This document shows positions 54,689-63,153 of a stretch of DNA of 64,000 nucleotides, piece by piece. Made by a program: the position numbers and the translations under genes. The stretch is from Defluviicoccus sp046348835 (GTDB lineage: Bacteria; Pseudomonadota; Alphaproteobacteria; Rhodospirillales; Defluviicoccaceae): the NCBI GenBank assembly GCA_046348835.1, contig JAXMDM010000003.1:434001-498000 (forward strand), read 5' to 3'. Within the stretch, counting starts at the first letter, position 1; each line of letters starts with the position of its first letter. A model generated the notes under the pieces. The model had not been told where the DNA came from and ran no database searches. It saw only the letters and a list, made by a program, of their open reading frames with translations.

Positions 54689-55513
54689 GTGCGCGGCCGC
54701 GTTCTCGTCATCGCCGGGTCGGATTCCGGCGGCGGTGCCGGCATTCAGGCCGACATCAAGACGATCACGGCGCTGGGCGGCTTTGCCGCCACCGCGGTCA
54801 CCGCGCTGACGGCGCAGAACACCGAAGGCGTGTTCGGCATCCTCGATGTGCCGGCGGCATTCGTCGTTCGTCAGATGGAACTGGTCCTCGACGATATCGG
54901 TGCCGACTGCATCAAGATCGGCATGCTGCACCGCGGCGACATCATCGAGGCGGTCGCCGACGCGCTCGACCGGCGGGCGGCGGGAATTCCCGTCGTCCTC
55001 GACCCGGTCATGGTGGCGAAGGGCGGGCACCCGCTGCTCGCCGCCGATGCCGCCCAGGTGCTGCGGCAACGACTGGTGCCGCGCGCCGACCTGCTCACCC
55101 CCAATCTTCCCGAGGCGCAGGCCTTGGTGGAAGGGCGCGGCGAGGTGCCGGCGGGCGACGGCGCCGCGGCCGAGACGATCGCGCTGGCGCAACGGCTACA
55201 AGCGCTCGGCCCGGCCGCGGTGCTGCTCAAGGGCGGCCACGGAACCGGCCCGCTGCTGCGCGACGTCCTCGTTCGCCCCGCTGCCGCCCCGGAGGTGTTC
55301 GAGAGCGGCCGGATCCAGACCCGCCATACCCACGGCACCGGCTGCACCCTTGCCTCGGCGATCGCCTGCGGCCTCGCCCAGGGCCTCGACGTGCGCGCCG
55401 CCGTCGTCCGCGGCCGTGCCTTCGTCCGGACCGCCATCCTCGGCGCCCCCGGCTACGGCCGCGGCCACGGACCGCTCGACCACGCCCACACCATGGGCCA
55501 GCCGCGGAACTGA
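54689..55513 (+). CDS. thiD: hydroxymethylpyrimidine (phosphate) kinase
   Basis: ThiD phosphorylates HMP and HMP-phosphate for thiamine synthesis. The 274-residue ribokinase-fold protein has IAGSDSGGGAGIQADIKT, VVLDPVMVAKGG, LTPNLPEA and the catalytic-loop HTHGTGCTLASA. The start is GTG 54689, whose first residues fit the family. It is convergent with the DUF815 ATPase gene. Confidence 0.94.
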   Translation: MRGRVLVIAGSDSGGGAGIQADIKTITALGGFAATAVTALTAQNTEGVFGILDVPAAFVVRQMELVLDDIGADCIKIGMLHRGDIIEAVADALDRRAAGIPVVLDPVMVAKGGHPLLAADAAQVLRQRLVPRADLLTPNLPEAQALVEGRGEVPAGDGAAAETIALAQRLQALGPAAVLLKGGHGTGPLLRDVLVRPAAAPEVFESGRIQTRHTHGTGCTLASAIACGLAQGLDVRAAVVRGRAFVRTAILGAPGYGRGHGPLDHAHTMGQPRN

Positions 55514-55520
55514 GCGGTGC

Positions 55521-56474
55521 TCAGTCGAGGTGCTGTCCCAGCCGTCCCGCCAGGTCCTGGATGAATTGCCAGGCGACGCGGCCGGACCGCGCACCGCGTT
55601 GCCCGGCCCAGGCCAGCGCCTCCTGTTGCAGCCGGTCGGCGGGCAGGGCGAGACCGTAATGCTCGGCATAGCCGGCGACGATGGCGAGGAAGGTCGCCTG
55701 ATCCAGGGGGTGAAAGCCGAGCCATAAGCCGAAGCGATCCGACAGCGACACCTTCTCCTCCACCGCTTCCGCCGGATTGATCGCGGTGGAGCGCTCGTTC
55801 TCGATCATCTCCCGCGGCATCAGGTGGCGGCGGTTGGAGGTGGCATAGAAGACGACGTTCTTCGGCCGCCCCTCGATCCCGCCCTCGAGCACCGTTTTCA
55901 GCGACTTGTAGGCGGTGTCCTTGCCGTCGAAGGAAAGATCGTCGCAGAACAGGACGAACCGCCGGGGGCGATCGCGGAGAACGGCGAGCAGCCTCGGCAG
56001 GCTGGCGATGTCCTCCCGATGCACCTCGACGAGGGCGACGGCGGGCGACGCGCCCTCGTTGACCTTGGCGTGGACCGCCTTGACCACCGAGCTCTTGCCG
56101 GTCCCGCGCGCCCCCCAGAGGAGGGCGTTGTTGGCGGGCAGGCCGCGGGCGAACCGGCGGGTATTCTCCAGGAGGACCTCGGCCTGGCGATCGATGCCGC
56201 GCAACAGGCCGAGATCGATGCGATTGACCGCGGCAACCGGTTCCAGCCGCCCTTCGTCCTCTCGCCAGACGTAGGCGTCGGCGTCGTCGTCGGCCCGGCC
56301 GGAACCGGCACCTGCGGCCTCGCCGCCGCCCACACCGCCGCCCACGCCGCCGTCGACGCCCTGGGCCGGCGGCGGCTCGGGTGCCGCAGGCGGGGATTGC
56401 GGCGCCCTGTCGGTCAAGCGTTCGATCGCCTCGGCGATGCGTTGAAGCAGCGAAATGGGGTCTGCGGCGGTCAT
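55521..56474 (-). CDS. DUF815 family AAA+ ATPase
   Basis: This 317-residue ATPase belongs to the DUF815 group of unknown function. It has a Pro/Gly-rich N-terminal spacer (about residues 25-65), Walker A GARGTGKS at residues 121-128 and Walker B VLFCDDLSF. The region ATSNRRHLMPREM is diagnostic. GGAGG stands 6 bases before ATG 56474, which decides the start over the longer upstream frame. It is divergent from yajC. No substrate is known. Confidence 0.88.
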   Translation of the reverse strand: MTAADPISLLQRIAEAIERLTDRAPQSPPAAPEPPPAQGVDGGVGGGVGGGEAAGAGSGRADDDADAYVWREDEGRLEPVAAVNRIDLGLLRGIDRQAEVLLENTRRFARGLPANNALLWGARGTGKSSVVKAVHAKVNEGASPAVALVEVHREDIASLPRLLAVLRDRPRRFVLFCDDLSFDGKDTAYKSLKTVLEGGIEGRPKNVVFYATSNRRHLMPREMIENERSTAINPAEAVEEKVSLSDRFGLWLGFHPLDQATFLAIVAGYAEHYGLALPADRLQQEALAWAGQRGARSGRVAWQFIQDLAGRLGQHLD

Positions 56475-56588
56475 CTTGCGCCTCCGAAGGATCGGCCGGC
56501 CCGGCGGCTGGTCGGGGGGCTTGTCCGATTGCAATGGCGAAGCGGACGGCTATAGTCGCCCCGACGTTTCGCGAGCAAGGAGTTTTCG

Positions 56589-57041
56589 ATGTTTGTTTCG
56601 CCGGCCTTCGCGCAGACCGCAACCGAGGCCGCGGGGCCGGGTGCCATCGAGGCATTCCTCCCGATCATCCTGATTTTCGTCGTGTTTTATTTTCTGCTGA
56701 TCCGGCCCCAGCAGAAGAAGATGCGCCAGCACAAGGAAATGCTGGGGGCGATCCGCCGCGGCGACCGCATCGTCACCGGCGGCGGGATCATCGGCACCGT
56801 CTCCAAGATCGTCGACGATCACGAAGTCGTCGTCGAGATCGCCGATGGGGTGCGGGTGAGGGTCCAGCGGGGCCTCATCTCCGGCGTCCTAGCCAAGCCC
56901 GAGGCGGCCGACGGCGAGGGTGGGAAGGGCTCGGTGGTGGCGGCCGATGCCGCTAAGGCCGGCAAGACACCCGCCGAGGCCGGGGCTGCGCCAGCCGCTC
57001 CCTCCGGCCTGAAGCGACTGTTCGGCGGCAAGAAACAGTAA
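56589..57041 (+). CDS. yajC: Sec translocon accessory protein YajC
   Basis: YajC is a small inner-membrane partner of SecDF. The 150-residue protein has one membrane helix (about residues 22-42; FLPIILIFVVFYFLLI), then RPQQKKMRQHKEML and the conserved GDRIVTGGGIIGTV. The Ala/Gly-rich C-terminal tail (about 40 residues) is longer than in E. coli. secD follows after 21 bases. Confidence 0.95.
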   Translation: MFVSPAFAQTATEAAGPGAIEAFLPIILIFVVFYFLLIRPQQKKMRQHKEMLGAIRRGDRIVTGGGIIGTVSKIVDDHEVVVEIADGVRVRVQRGLISGVLAKPEAADGEGGKGSVVAADAAKAGKTPAEAGAAPAAPSGLKRLFGGKKQ

Positions 57042-57062
57042 GCGCCGGCCAGGGCGACCGAG

Positions 57063-58637
57063 ATGTACATCGTCAAGTGGAAGGCCGCCCTTATCGTCTT
57101 CGTCTGCCTGCTCGGCGCGGCCTTCGCCCTGCCCAACCTCGTCAGCCGCGAGACGGCGGAACAGTTGCCGTCGTGGCTGCCGCACCGTCAGATCAACCTC
57201 GGCCTCGATCTGCGGGGCGGATCGCACATTCTTCTCCAGGTGGAAGGGTCCGCCATTATCCGCGAGCGGCTGGAGAACCTCGCCGACGGCATTCGAGACG
57301 AACTGCGCAAGGCCAACATCGTCTATCAGGCGATCAATCCCGGCGCCGATGCCATCGAGATCACCTTCGCCGATGCCGACGGCGCCGCGGCCGCGGCGAC
57401 GCTGATAAGCAAATTCGATACCGATGCGGCCGTCGACCGCCAGGGGGGCGGCCGGCTCCGCGTCGCCCTGACGGAAGCGGCGGAAAGGCAGCGCCTGTCC
57501 AGTGCGGTGGACCAGGCGATGGAGATCGTCCGCCGCCGCGTCGACGAAACCGGCACCCGCGAGCCGACGATCCAGCGCCAGGGCGCCGACCGCATCCTGG
57601 TCCAGCTTCCTGGCGTCGACGATCCCGCCCGCATCCGGGCCCTCCTCGGCAAAACGGCAAAGATGACCTTCCACCTGGTGGACGAGGACGCCGATCTGGC
57701 TGCGGCCGGCGGCGGCCGCGCCCCGCCGGGCACGATGCTGCTGCCGCTGCTTGACCGCCACCAGACGCAGGGTGCCGAAACCAAGATCGCGGTTCGGCGA
57801 CGGGTCGTCGTCAGCGGCGAAAACCTGGTCGATTCGCAGCCGACGTTCCAGCAGAACGAGCCGGTGGTCTCCTTCCGGTTCGATGCGGTGGGCGGCAAGC
57901 GGTTCGGCGAGGCGACGACCCAGAACGTGGGCAAACGACTGGCGATCGTTCTCGACAACCAGGTGATCAGTGCGCCGCAGATCCGCGAGCCGATCCTGGG
58001 CGGCTCCGGTGTCATCACCGGCAACTTCACCGTGACCGGGGCACAGGATCTGGCCCTGCTGCTTCGCGCGGGCGCGCTGCCGGCGCCGCTGACCACGGTG
58101 GAAGAGCGGAGCGTCGGCCCCGGCCTCGGCGCCGATTCGATCGTTGCCGGCGAGATCGCCTCGATCATCGGCGTCATCGGCGTCGCCCTGTTCATGATCC
58201 TGTTTTACGGGCTGTTCGGCCTGTTCGCCGTGGTTGCCCTGTTGATCAACCTGATCCTGCTGTTCGGCCTGCTGTCCGTCCTCCAGGCGACGCTGACGCT
58301 GCCCGGCATTGCCGGCATCGTGCTGACCATGGGCATGGCGGTGGATGCCAACGTGCTGATCTACGAGCACATCCGCGAGGAGATCAGGGGAGGGCGAACG
58401 CCGGTGTCGGCGCTCGACCTGGGCTTCTCGCGAGCGATGTCGGCGATCGTCGATTCCAACCTGACGACGGTGATCGCGGCGGTGTTCCTCTACTATCTCG
58501 GCACGGGGGCGGTGCGGGGCTTCGCCGTCACCCTGGCGCTGGGCATCGTCACCTCCATGTTTACCGCCATTACCGTCACCCGCCTGATCATCGCGACGTG
58601 GCTGCGCATGACCAAACCGAAGGTGATTCCGCTGTGA
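57063..58637 (+). CDS. secD: protein translocase subunit SecD
   Basis: SecD with SecF uses the proton motive force to pull proteins out of the Sec channel. The 524-residue protein has an N-terminal membrane helix, the motif GLDLRGGSHILLQV, a periplasmic P1 domain (about residues 60-340) and five more C-terminal helices with ALFMILFYGLFG and the conserved GMAVDANVLIYEHIREE. The GTGA overlap at 58634-58637 couples it to secF. Confidence 0.96.
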   Translation: MYIVKWKAALIVFVCLLGAAFALPNLVSRETAEQLPSWLPHRQINLGLDLRGGSHILLQVEGSAIIRERLENLADGIRDELRKANIVYQAINPGADAIEITFADADGAAAAATLISKFDTDAAVDRQGGGRLRVALTEAAERQRLSSAVDQAMEIVRRRVDETGTREPTIQRQGADRILVQLPGVDDPARIRALLGKTAKMTFHLVDEDADLAAAGGGRAPPGTMLLPLLDRHQTQGAETKIAVRRRVVVSGENLVDSQPTFQQNEPVVSFRFDAVGGKRFGEATTQNVGKRLAIVLDNQVISAPQIREPILGGSGVITGNFTVTGAQDLALLLRAGALPAPLTTVEERSVGPGLGADSIVAGEIASIIGVIGVALFMILFYGLFGLFAVVALLINLILLFGLLSVLQATLTLPGIAGIVLTMGMAVDANVLIYEHIREEIRGGRTPVSALDLGFSRAMSAIVDSNLTTVIAAVFLYYLGTGAVRGFAVTLALGIVTSMFTAITVTRLIIATWLRMTKPKVIPL

Positions 58638-59578
58638 GCCTCTTCAATATGCGCGGCATCGAGTACATCCCGCCGGATATCAACATCCCGTTCATGCGAT
58701 GGAAGTGGTGGTACTTTGTCTTCTCCATCGTCCTGATCGTCGGCTCCATCGGCATCTTCCTGGTCAAGGGCCTTAACTACGGCATCGATTTCGCCGGCGG
58801 CGTCCTCATCGAGATACGCACCGAGGGCCCCGCCGATCTGGCGAAGCTGCGCTCGACCCTGGGCGACCTGGGCCTGGGCGAGGTGGCGCTGCAGGAATAC
58901 GGGATGAGCAACGATGTGCTCATCCGCATCGAGCGGCAGCCGGGCGGCGACGAGGCCCAGACGGCGGCGGTGGAGCGGGTCAAGACGGCGCTGGGGCCGG
59001 GGGTGGAGTATCGGCGGGTCGAAACCGTTGGCCCGCAGGTGAGCCAGGAGTTGTTCGTCAACGGCATGATCGCCCTGTTCGGTGCCATCGGCGGGATCAT
59101 CGTCTACATCTGGTTTCGCTTCGAATGGCAGTTCGCCATCGGCGCGGTGGTTGCCGAACTGCACGATGTGATCTCCACCATCGGCCTGTTCTCCCTTTTG
59201 GGGCTCGAATTCAATCTGACTTCGATCGCGGCGTTGTTGACGATTGCCGGCTATTCGATCAACGACACCGTCGTGGTCTATGATCGGGTGCGTGAAAACC
59301 TACGAAAATACAAAAAAATGCCGCTTGAGCAGCTGCTCAATATGTCGATCAATCAGACCTTGTCGCGCACGTTCAACACCGGCGGAACGGTGCTTCTCGC
59401 CTTGCTGGCCCTTTACTTCCTTGGCGGTGACGTGATCCGTGGATTTGCCCTGGCGATGATCTGGGGACTGTTTGTCGGCACCTACTCGTCAATTTGTGCG
59501 GCGGTTCCGCTCCTGGTCATTTTCAAGTTGCGGGAGGGCAAGGTGGCCACCGGGGAGGCCGTCGAGCCGACCCCCTAA
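58634..59578 (+). CDS. secF: protein translocase subunit SecF
   Basis: SecF is the smaller half of the SecDF complex. The 314-residue protein has six membrane helices, the conserved GLNYGIDFAGGVLIEI and the functional aspartate/arginine motif YSINDTVVVYDRVRENL. The start GTG 58634 overlaps the secD stop; an earlier in-frame ATG would sit within secD. The Mth938-like gene follows by 15 bases. Confidence 0.95.
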   Translation: MSLFNMRGIEYIPPDINIPFMRWKWWYFVFSIVLIVGSIGIFLVKGLNYGIDFAGGVLIEIRTEGPADLAKLRSTLGDLGLGEVALQEYGMSNDVLIRIERQPGGDEAQTAAVERVKTALGPGVEYRRVETVGPQVSQELFVNGMIALFGAIGGIIVYIWFRFEWQFAIGAVVAELHDVISTIGLFSLLGLEFNLTSIAALLTIAGYSINDTVVVYDRVRENLRKYKKMPLEQLLNMSINQTLSRTFNTGGTVLLALLALYFLGGDVIRGFALAMIWGLFVGTYSSICAAVPLLVIFKLREGKVATGEAVEPTP

Positions 59579-59593
59579 AGGATTGTATGAGCG

Positions 59594-59992
59594 ATGGCGG
59601 GCCTCGACGGGGCGCCGAAGCCGGCCGGTGGACGGCAGCTGATCGACAAATACGGCGACGGTGGGTTCAAGATCGCCGGCCAGCGTTATGCCGGATCGGT
59701 GATCGTTTTTCCCACCCTGACGGTGGCATGGCCGGTGACGTCGGCGGACGAGATCACCGGCGGGTCGCTGGCACCGCTTATGGATCGCGTCCGGGCGAAG
59801 GAGGAGACGGTCCGGATCCTCGTCGTCGGCGGCGGGCGACGGTTCGCGCCGCCGCCCGCACGGCTGACGGCCGAACTCTCGGCCGAGGGGATCGTGCTCG
59901 AATGGATGGACACCGGGGCCGCCTGCCGGACCTTCAACGTCCTGCTGTTGGAGGGGCGGGAGGTGGCGGCGGCGCTCCTCGCGGTCGAGTAA
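59594..59992 (+). CDS. Mth938-like / NDUFAF3-type protein
   Basis: This 132-residue protein has the Mth938 domain (Pfam DUF498), the family of the mitochondrial complex I assembly factor NDUFAF3. The core strands are seen in GSVIVFPTLTVAWPV, VRILVVGGGRRFAPPP and the closing MDTGAACRTFNVLLLEGREVAAALL. It lies directly after secF, a position shared with other alphaproteobacteria. A role in assembling NADH dehydrogenase is inferred from the mitochondrial relative. Confidence 0.88.
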   Translation: MAGLDGAPKPAGGRQLIDKYGDGGFKIAGQRYAGSVIVFPTLTVAWPVTSADEITGGSLAPLMDRVRAKEETVRILVVGGGRRFAPPPARLTAELSAEGIVLEWMDTGAACRTFNVLLLEGREVAAALLAVE

Positions 59993-60025
59993 ACCGCGAG
60001 GTGCCGCCGCAGCGGCGGTGCCGCC

Positions 60026-60625
60026 TCAGGCGCTTTGCAGATTCTCGGCGACAAAGTCCCAGTTGACCAGGTGATCGAGGAAAGTCTGGACATAGTCCGG
60101 ACGGCGGTTCTGGAAGTCGAGATAGTAGGCGTGCTCCCAGACGTCGCAGGTGAGAAGCGCCGTCTGACCCGACGTTAGCGGCAGTTCCGCATTTGAGGTC
60201 TTCGCGATCTTGATCGATCCGTTCTCGGCAACCAGCCATCCCCAGCCGCTGCCGAACTGGCCGACGCAGGCGGCCTTGAACTCGTCCTTGAACTTGTCGA
60301 AGGAGCCGAAGGTCCCGGAGATTGCCGCGGCGACGCTGCCGGTCGGCGTCCCGCCGCCGCCCGGCTTCATACAGTGCCAGTAGAAGGTATGATTCCACAC
60401 CTGCGCCGCATTGTTGAATACGGGCGTCTTCGACGCGTCGCCGTGCGCCGACTTGATGACTTGTTCCAGCGATTGTTGCGCCTGGGGCGTGTCCTTGATC
60501 AGGTTGTTGAGGTTGGTGACGTAGGCCGCGTGGTGCTTGTCGTGGTGGAACTCGAGCGTGCGGGCGGAGATATGCGGCTCGAGCGCGTTCTTCGCGTAAG
60601 GCAGGTCCGGAAGTTCGAATGCCAT
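60026..60625 (-). CDS. sodB: superoxide dismutase, Fe type
   Basis: SodB removes superoxide in the cytoplasm. The 199-residue protein has metal ligands at His27 (EFHHDKHH), the histidine in WNHTFYWHCM, and the Asp and His of DVWEHAYYLD. The glutamine in AAQVWNHTFYW and the FGSGWGWL motif are typical of the iron form. ATG 60625 is preceded by GAGGGACATC. It is convergent with the NDUFAF3-like gene and divergent from the next. Confidence 0.95.
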   Translation of the reverse strand: MAFELPDLPYAKNALEPHISARTLEFHHDKHHAAYVTNLNNLIKDTPQAQQSLEQVIKSAHGDASKTPVFNNAAQVWNHTFYWHCMKPGGGGTPTGSVAAAISGTFGSFDKFKDEFKAACVGQFGSGWGWLVAENGSIKIAKTSNAELPLTSGQTALLTCDVWEHAYYLDFQNRRPDYVQTFLDHLVNWDFVAENLQSA

Positions 60626-60755
60626 GATGTCCCTCATTCGACAGGTTGATGGAGCGAGCGAGCGTGTCAATCAACGGACAGATACGGACTTTGTTCATGG
60701 TTGAAAAGGGCGGCGGTCGGGATCCGGCAACGGTCTCGGCAGGTGGCGAGGCACG

Positions 60756-61604
60756 ATGACCGGGCCGACCCTTTCATCCTCGGCCGATGAGGTCCGTCGG
60801 TTCGACAACGACCGGTTCGTCACCGCGCTCTTCGCGCCGGAGGACGCACGCGAAGGCTTGTTCGCCGTCTATGCATTCAACCTGGAACTCGCCCGCATCC
60901 GGGAACGGATACGAGAGCCGCTCCTCGGCCAGATGCGGTTGACCTGGTGGGGCGAGACCATCGACCGGGTCTACGCCGGGCTGCCCGCGCCCGGCCAGCC
61001 GGGGGCGGCGGCGTTGGCGGCGGCGATCCATCGCCATGGCTTGAGCCGGAGCGGATTGGAGCGATTGATCGAGGGGCGGCGGGCCGATATGGACGACGCC
61101 GCACCGGCCGATCTTGCCGCGTTGACCGGGTACGCGGCAGCCACCGCCGGGACGCTGGCGACGCTGGCGCTGGAGGTGTTGGGTGCGGCGGAGGAGCCGG
61201 CCCTGAAGGCGGCCGAACACGTGGCGGTCGCCTGGGCGCTCATCGGGTTGCTGCGGGCGGTGCCGTTCCATGCCGCGTCGCGCCGCGTCTATCTGCCGGC
61301 CGACCTCAGTCGCGATGCCGGCCTCGACGTCGGGGCCCTGTTCGAAAGGGGCGCGGTCGCTGGCCTTGATCGGGTGGTGGAGCGGGTGGCGGCGGAGGCG
61401 GAAGGGCGCCTCAGCGCCGGCCGCGCCTTGCGGCGGGAGATTCCCCGCGCTGCGCTGCCGGTGCTGCTGGTGGCCCCTCTCGCCGATGCCTACCTTTCCC
61501 GCCTCGCCCGCTGCCGGTTCGATCCGTTCGCCCCTCCGGTGCAGCGGCGGCCGAACGCGGCGCTGGTCCGCATCGCCGTCAACGCCGCCCGAGGCCGCTA
61601 CTAG
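60756..61604 (+). CDS. squalene/phytoene synthase-like protein, NDUFAF6 type
   Basis: This 282-residue all-helical protein has the squalene/phytoene synthase fold but lacks clear twin aspartate motifs: the first reads RRADMDD and the second is not evident. This is the pattern of the NDUFAF6 branch, a complex I assembly factor in mitochondria, rather than a carotenoid or hopanoid enzyme. An NDUFAF3-like gene lies 764 bases upstream, supporting that reading. No other isoprenoid gene is nearby. A true synthase cannot be excluded. Confidence 0.75.
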   Translation: MTGPTLSSSADEVRRFDNDRFVTALFAPEDAREGLFAVYAFNLELARIRERIREPLLGQMRLTWWGETIDRVYAGLPAPGQPGAAALAAAIHRHGLSRSGLERLIEGRRADMDDAAPADLAALTGYAAATAGTLATLALEVLGAAEEPALKAAEHVAVAWALIGLLRAVPFHAASRRVYLPADLSRDAGLDVGALFERGAVAGLDRVVERVAAEAEGRLSAGRALRREIPRAALPVLLVAPLADAYLSRLARCRFDPFAPPVQRRPNAALVRIAVNAARGRY

Positions 61605-61616
61605 GCCGGGGGTGGG

Positions 61617-62195
61617 TCAGAAGGGCAGGGCCGTTCCGTAGGCGGGCCGCGAAGGATCGAACGGATTGGCCCCTCCGGCCCCAGCCGACGCCGCCGCAGA
61701 GGTGCCGTGGGGGGCCGTCACCGCCGGGTTCGACCCGATGGTGGTGGCGGTGGGTTTGGCGGTCGGTGAAGACGCCGCTACCTTTGCGTCGCTGACGGCG
61801 GCGGGATTCCTCGCCTGGATCAGCGCCGCTCGGGCGTCGCCGCCGGCGGGTGCGGCCTGGGTGGGTGCCGCCGCAGTGGTCGGCTCCGCCTTGTGCTGGA
61901 AATTGCGGATCGAGACCAGGTAGTGGGCAATCCGGAAGTATCCTTTGTCGACGGCGACGTCGGCGGCGGTATTGCCCCAGGGGTTACGCGCATCCACGTC
62001 CGCGCCGGCGGCGATGCTGGTTTGCACCGCTGGAAAGTCGTTCGCCTGGACGGCGTTGAACAATTGCCGGGTGGCCGTCTCCGGTGCAGGACCGCCGGGA
62101 GCGGCCAGAACATAAGCCGGGACAAAGACACCGACGGCGGCAAATAGCGGCAGCAGCCGTGCGGCGGATCGCAGGCGAAGCTTTAGTGGTTTCAT
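61617..62195 (-). CDS. secreted protein with ankyrin repeats
   Basis: This 192-residue protein has a signal peptide (about residues 1-33, ending YVLAAPG), then about two to three ankyrin repeats (LFNAVQANDFPAVQTSIAAGADVDARNPWGNTAADVA), followed by a Thr/Ala/Pro-rich tail of about 80 residues. It should work in the periplasm as a binding module. AAAGGAGAGGGACCGG precedes ATG 62195. Its 3' end is 12 bases from the convergent NDUFAF6-like gene. Confidence 0.82.
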   Translation of the reverse strand: MKPLKLRLRSAARLLPLFAAVGVFVPAYVLAAPGGPAPETATRQLFNAVQANDFPAVQTSIAAGADVDARNPWGNTAADVAVDKGYFRIAHYLVSIRNFQHKAEPTTAAAPTQAAPAGGDARAALIQARNPAAVSDAKVAASSPTAKPTATTIGSNPAVTAPHGTSAAASAGAGGANPFDPSRPAYGTALPF

Positions 62196-62550
62196 CCGGT
62201 CCCTCTCCTTTGTCGACGGCGATTTCGCCGCGACAGCGGATCTACACCGGGGCATGGTGCAGGGTGCGACGGTTGCACCGCAACAGAAAAGATCGTTGCC
62301 GGTGCCGGAATGCATCGGCCGTGACTTTCGGAACCCGGTGGATGTGACCCAAAAGCCGAAAAAGCGGCTCGATTCGCCACACTGGCGAGGGAAGGGGGGC
62401 GTCCACCGTCCGCCGCGCCACGGTGCCGGATCCGGCCCCGCCGCCCGCCGGTAGCGTAAACCGCTGGCGCACAAGCCGCTCATCGGGTCCTGCGGTGCGC
62501 CGACGGTGTGCGCCTCAACGGAGTCAAAGCAAAGTTGCCGAGTGTACCGC
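62196..62550. other. intergenic region with no supported gene
   Basis: These 355 bases lie between the divergent ankyrin and secreted-protein genes. Open frames on both strands lack ribosome-binding sites, and no repeat or terminator is clear. Promoters for both genes probably lie here. Confidence 0.5.
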
Positions 62551-62628
62551 ATGATGGCATATGTCGCCGATGTCGCCGACGCGGTCGCCATGATCGATCG
62601 GCGGATCAAGAAACGACTGGAGGTATGA
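62551..62628 (+). CDS. possible 25-residue leader peptide
   Basis: ATG 62551 opens a short frame (MMAYVADVADAVAMIDRRIK then KRLEV) that ends with TGA at 62626-62628, immediately before the ATG of the secreted-protein gene at 62629. Translation of the two could be coupled. The upstream site is weak, so this may only be the untranslated leader. Confidence 0.3.
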   Translation: MMAYVADVADAVAMIDRRIKKRLEV

Positions 62629-63141
62629 ATGAAGGCGAAGGCGCGTAGCCGGGTTTCCCGTGCCGTCCATCTCCTCGGGGCCGGTCTGTTGCTGTGCGCG
62701 GCAGTGCCGGACGGGGCCGGTGCGGCCGCCGCGGCCAGCAAGGCCAAGGCTAAGGCCTGCGCCAACGACAAGGACATGGCCGCGTTGAATGCGCGGGTTG
62801 TTCAGACGGAGTTGATGGTGGCGGCGCTGAGTTGTGCGGAAGCGCCACGCTACAATCAATTTACCTCCTCCTACCGGCAGATCCTCACTGACCGCGCCGG
62901 CGATCTGAAGGCGTTTTTTCAGCGCACCAACGGCTCCCGCGGTGTCACGCGCATGGACTCTTTGGTAACCCAACTGGCCAACGACGCGTCGAAGCAGAGC
63001 CAGATGCACGCCGACACCTATTGCCAGTTCGCCGGCGAGTTGTTCGAGAAGGTATTGCAGTCGCCGCCGCAGCAGTTCAATGCGGTTACCGATCAGGAGT
63101 GGGTGCAGGCGCGGCACGGTTACGCCGCCTGCAAGAAGTAG
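62629..63141 (+). CDS. secreted hypothetical protein
   Basis: This 170-residue protein has a signal peptide (about residues 1-32; VHLLGAGLLLCAAV), then a helical mature part with four cysteines (KACANDK, LSCAEAP, TYCQFAGE, YAACKK) that may form two disulfides in the periplasm. I do not recognise the family. GGAGGTATGA precedes ATG 62629. It is convergent with trmFO. Confidence 0.75.
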   Translation: MKAKARSRVSRAVHLLGAGLLLCAAVPDGAGAAAAASKAKAKACANDKDMAALNARVVQTELMVAALSCAEAPRYNQFTSSYRQILTDRAGDLKAFFQRTNGSRGVTRMDSLVTQLANDASKQSQMHADTYCQFAGELFEKVLQSPPQQFNAVTDQEWVQARHGYAACKK

Positions 63142-63153
63142 AAGAGCGCCGTC

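Noticed and set aside
60756..61604. Carotenoid or hopanoid biosynthesis gene
   Set aside because: The aspartate-rich catalytic motifs are degenerate and no other isoprenoid gene is near. The NDUFAF6-like reading fits better.
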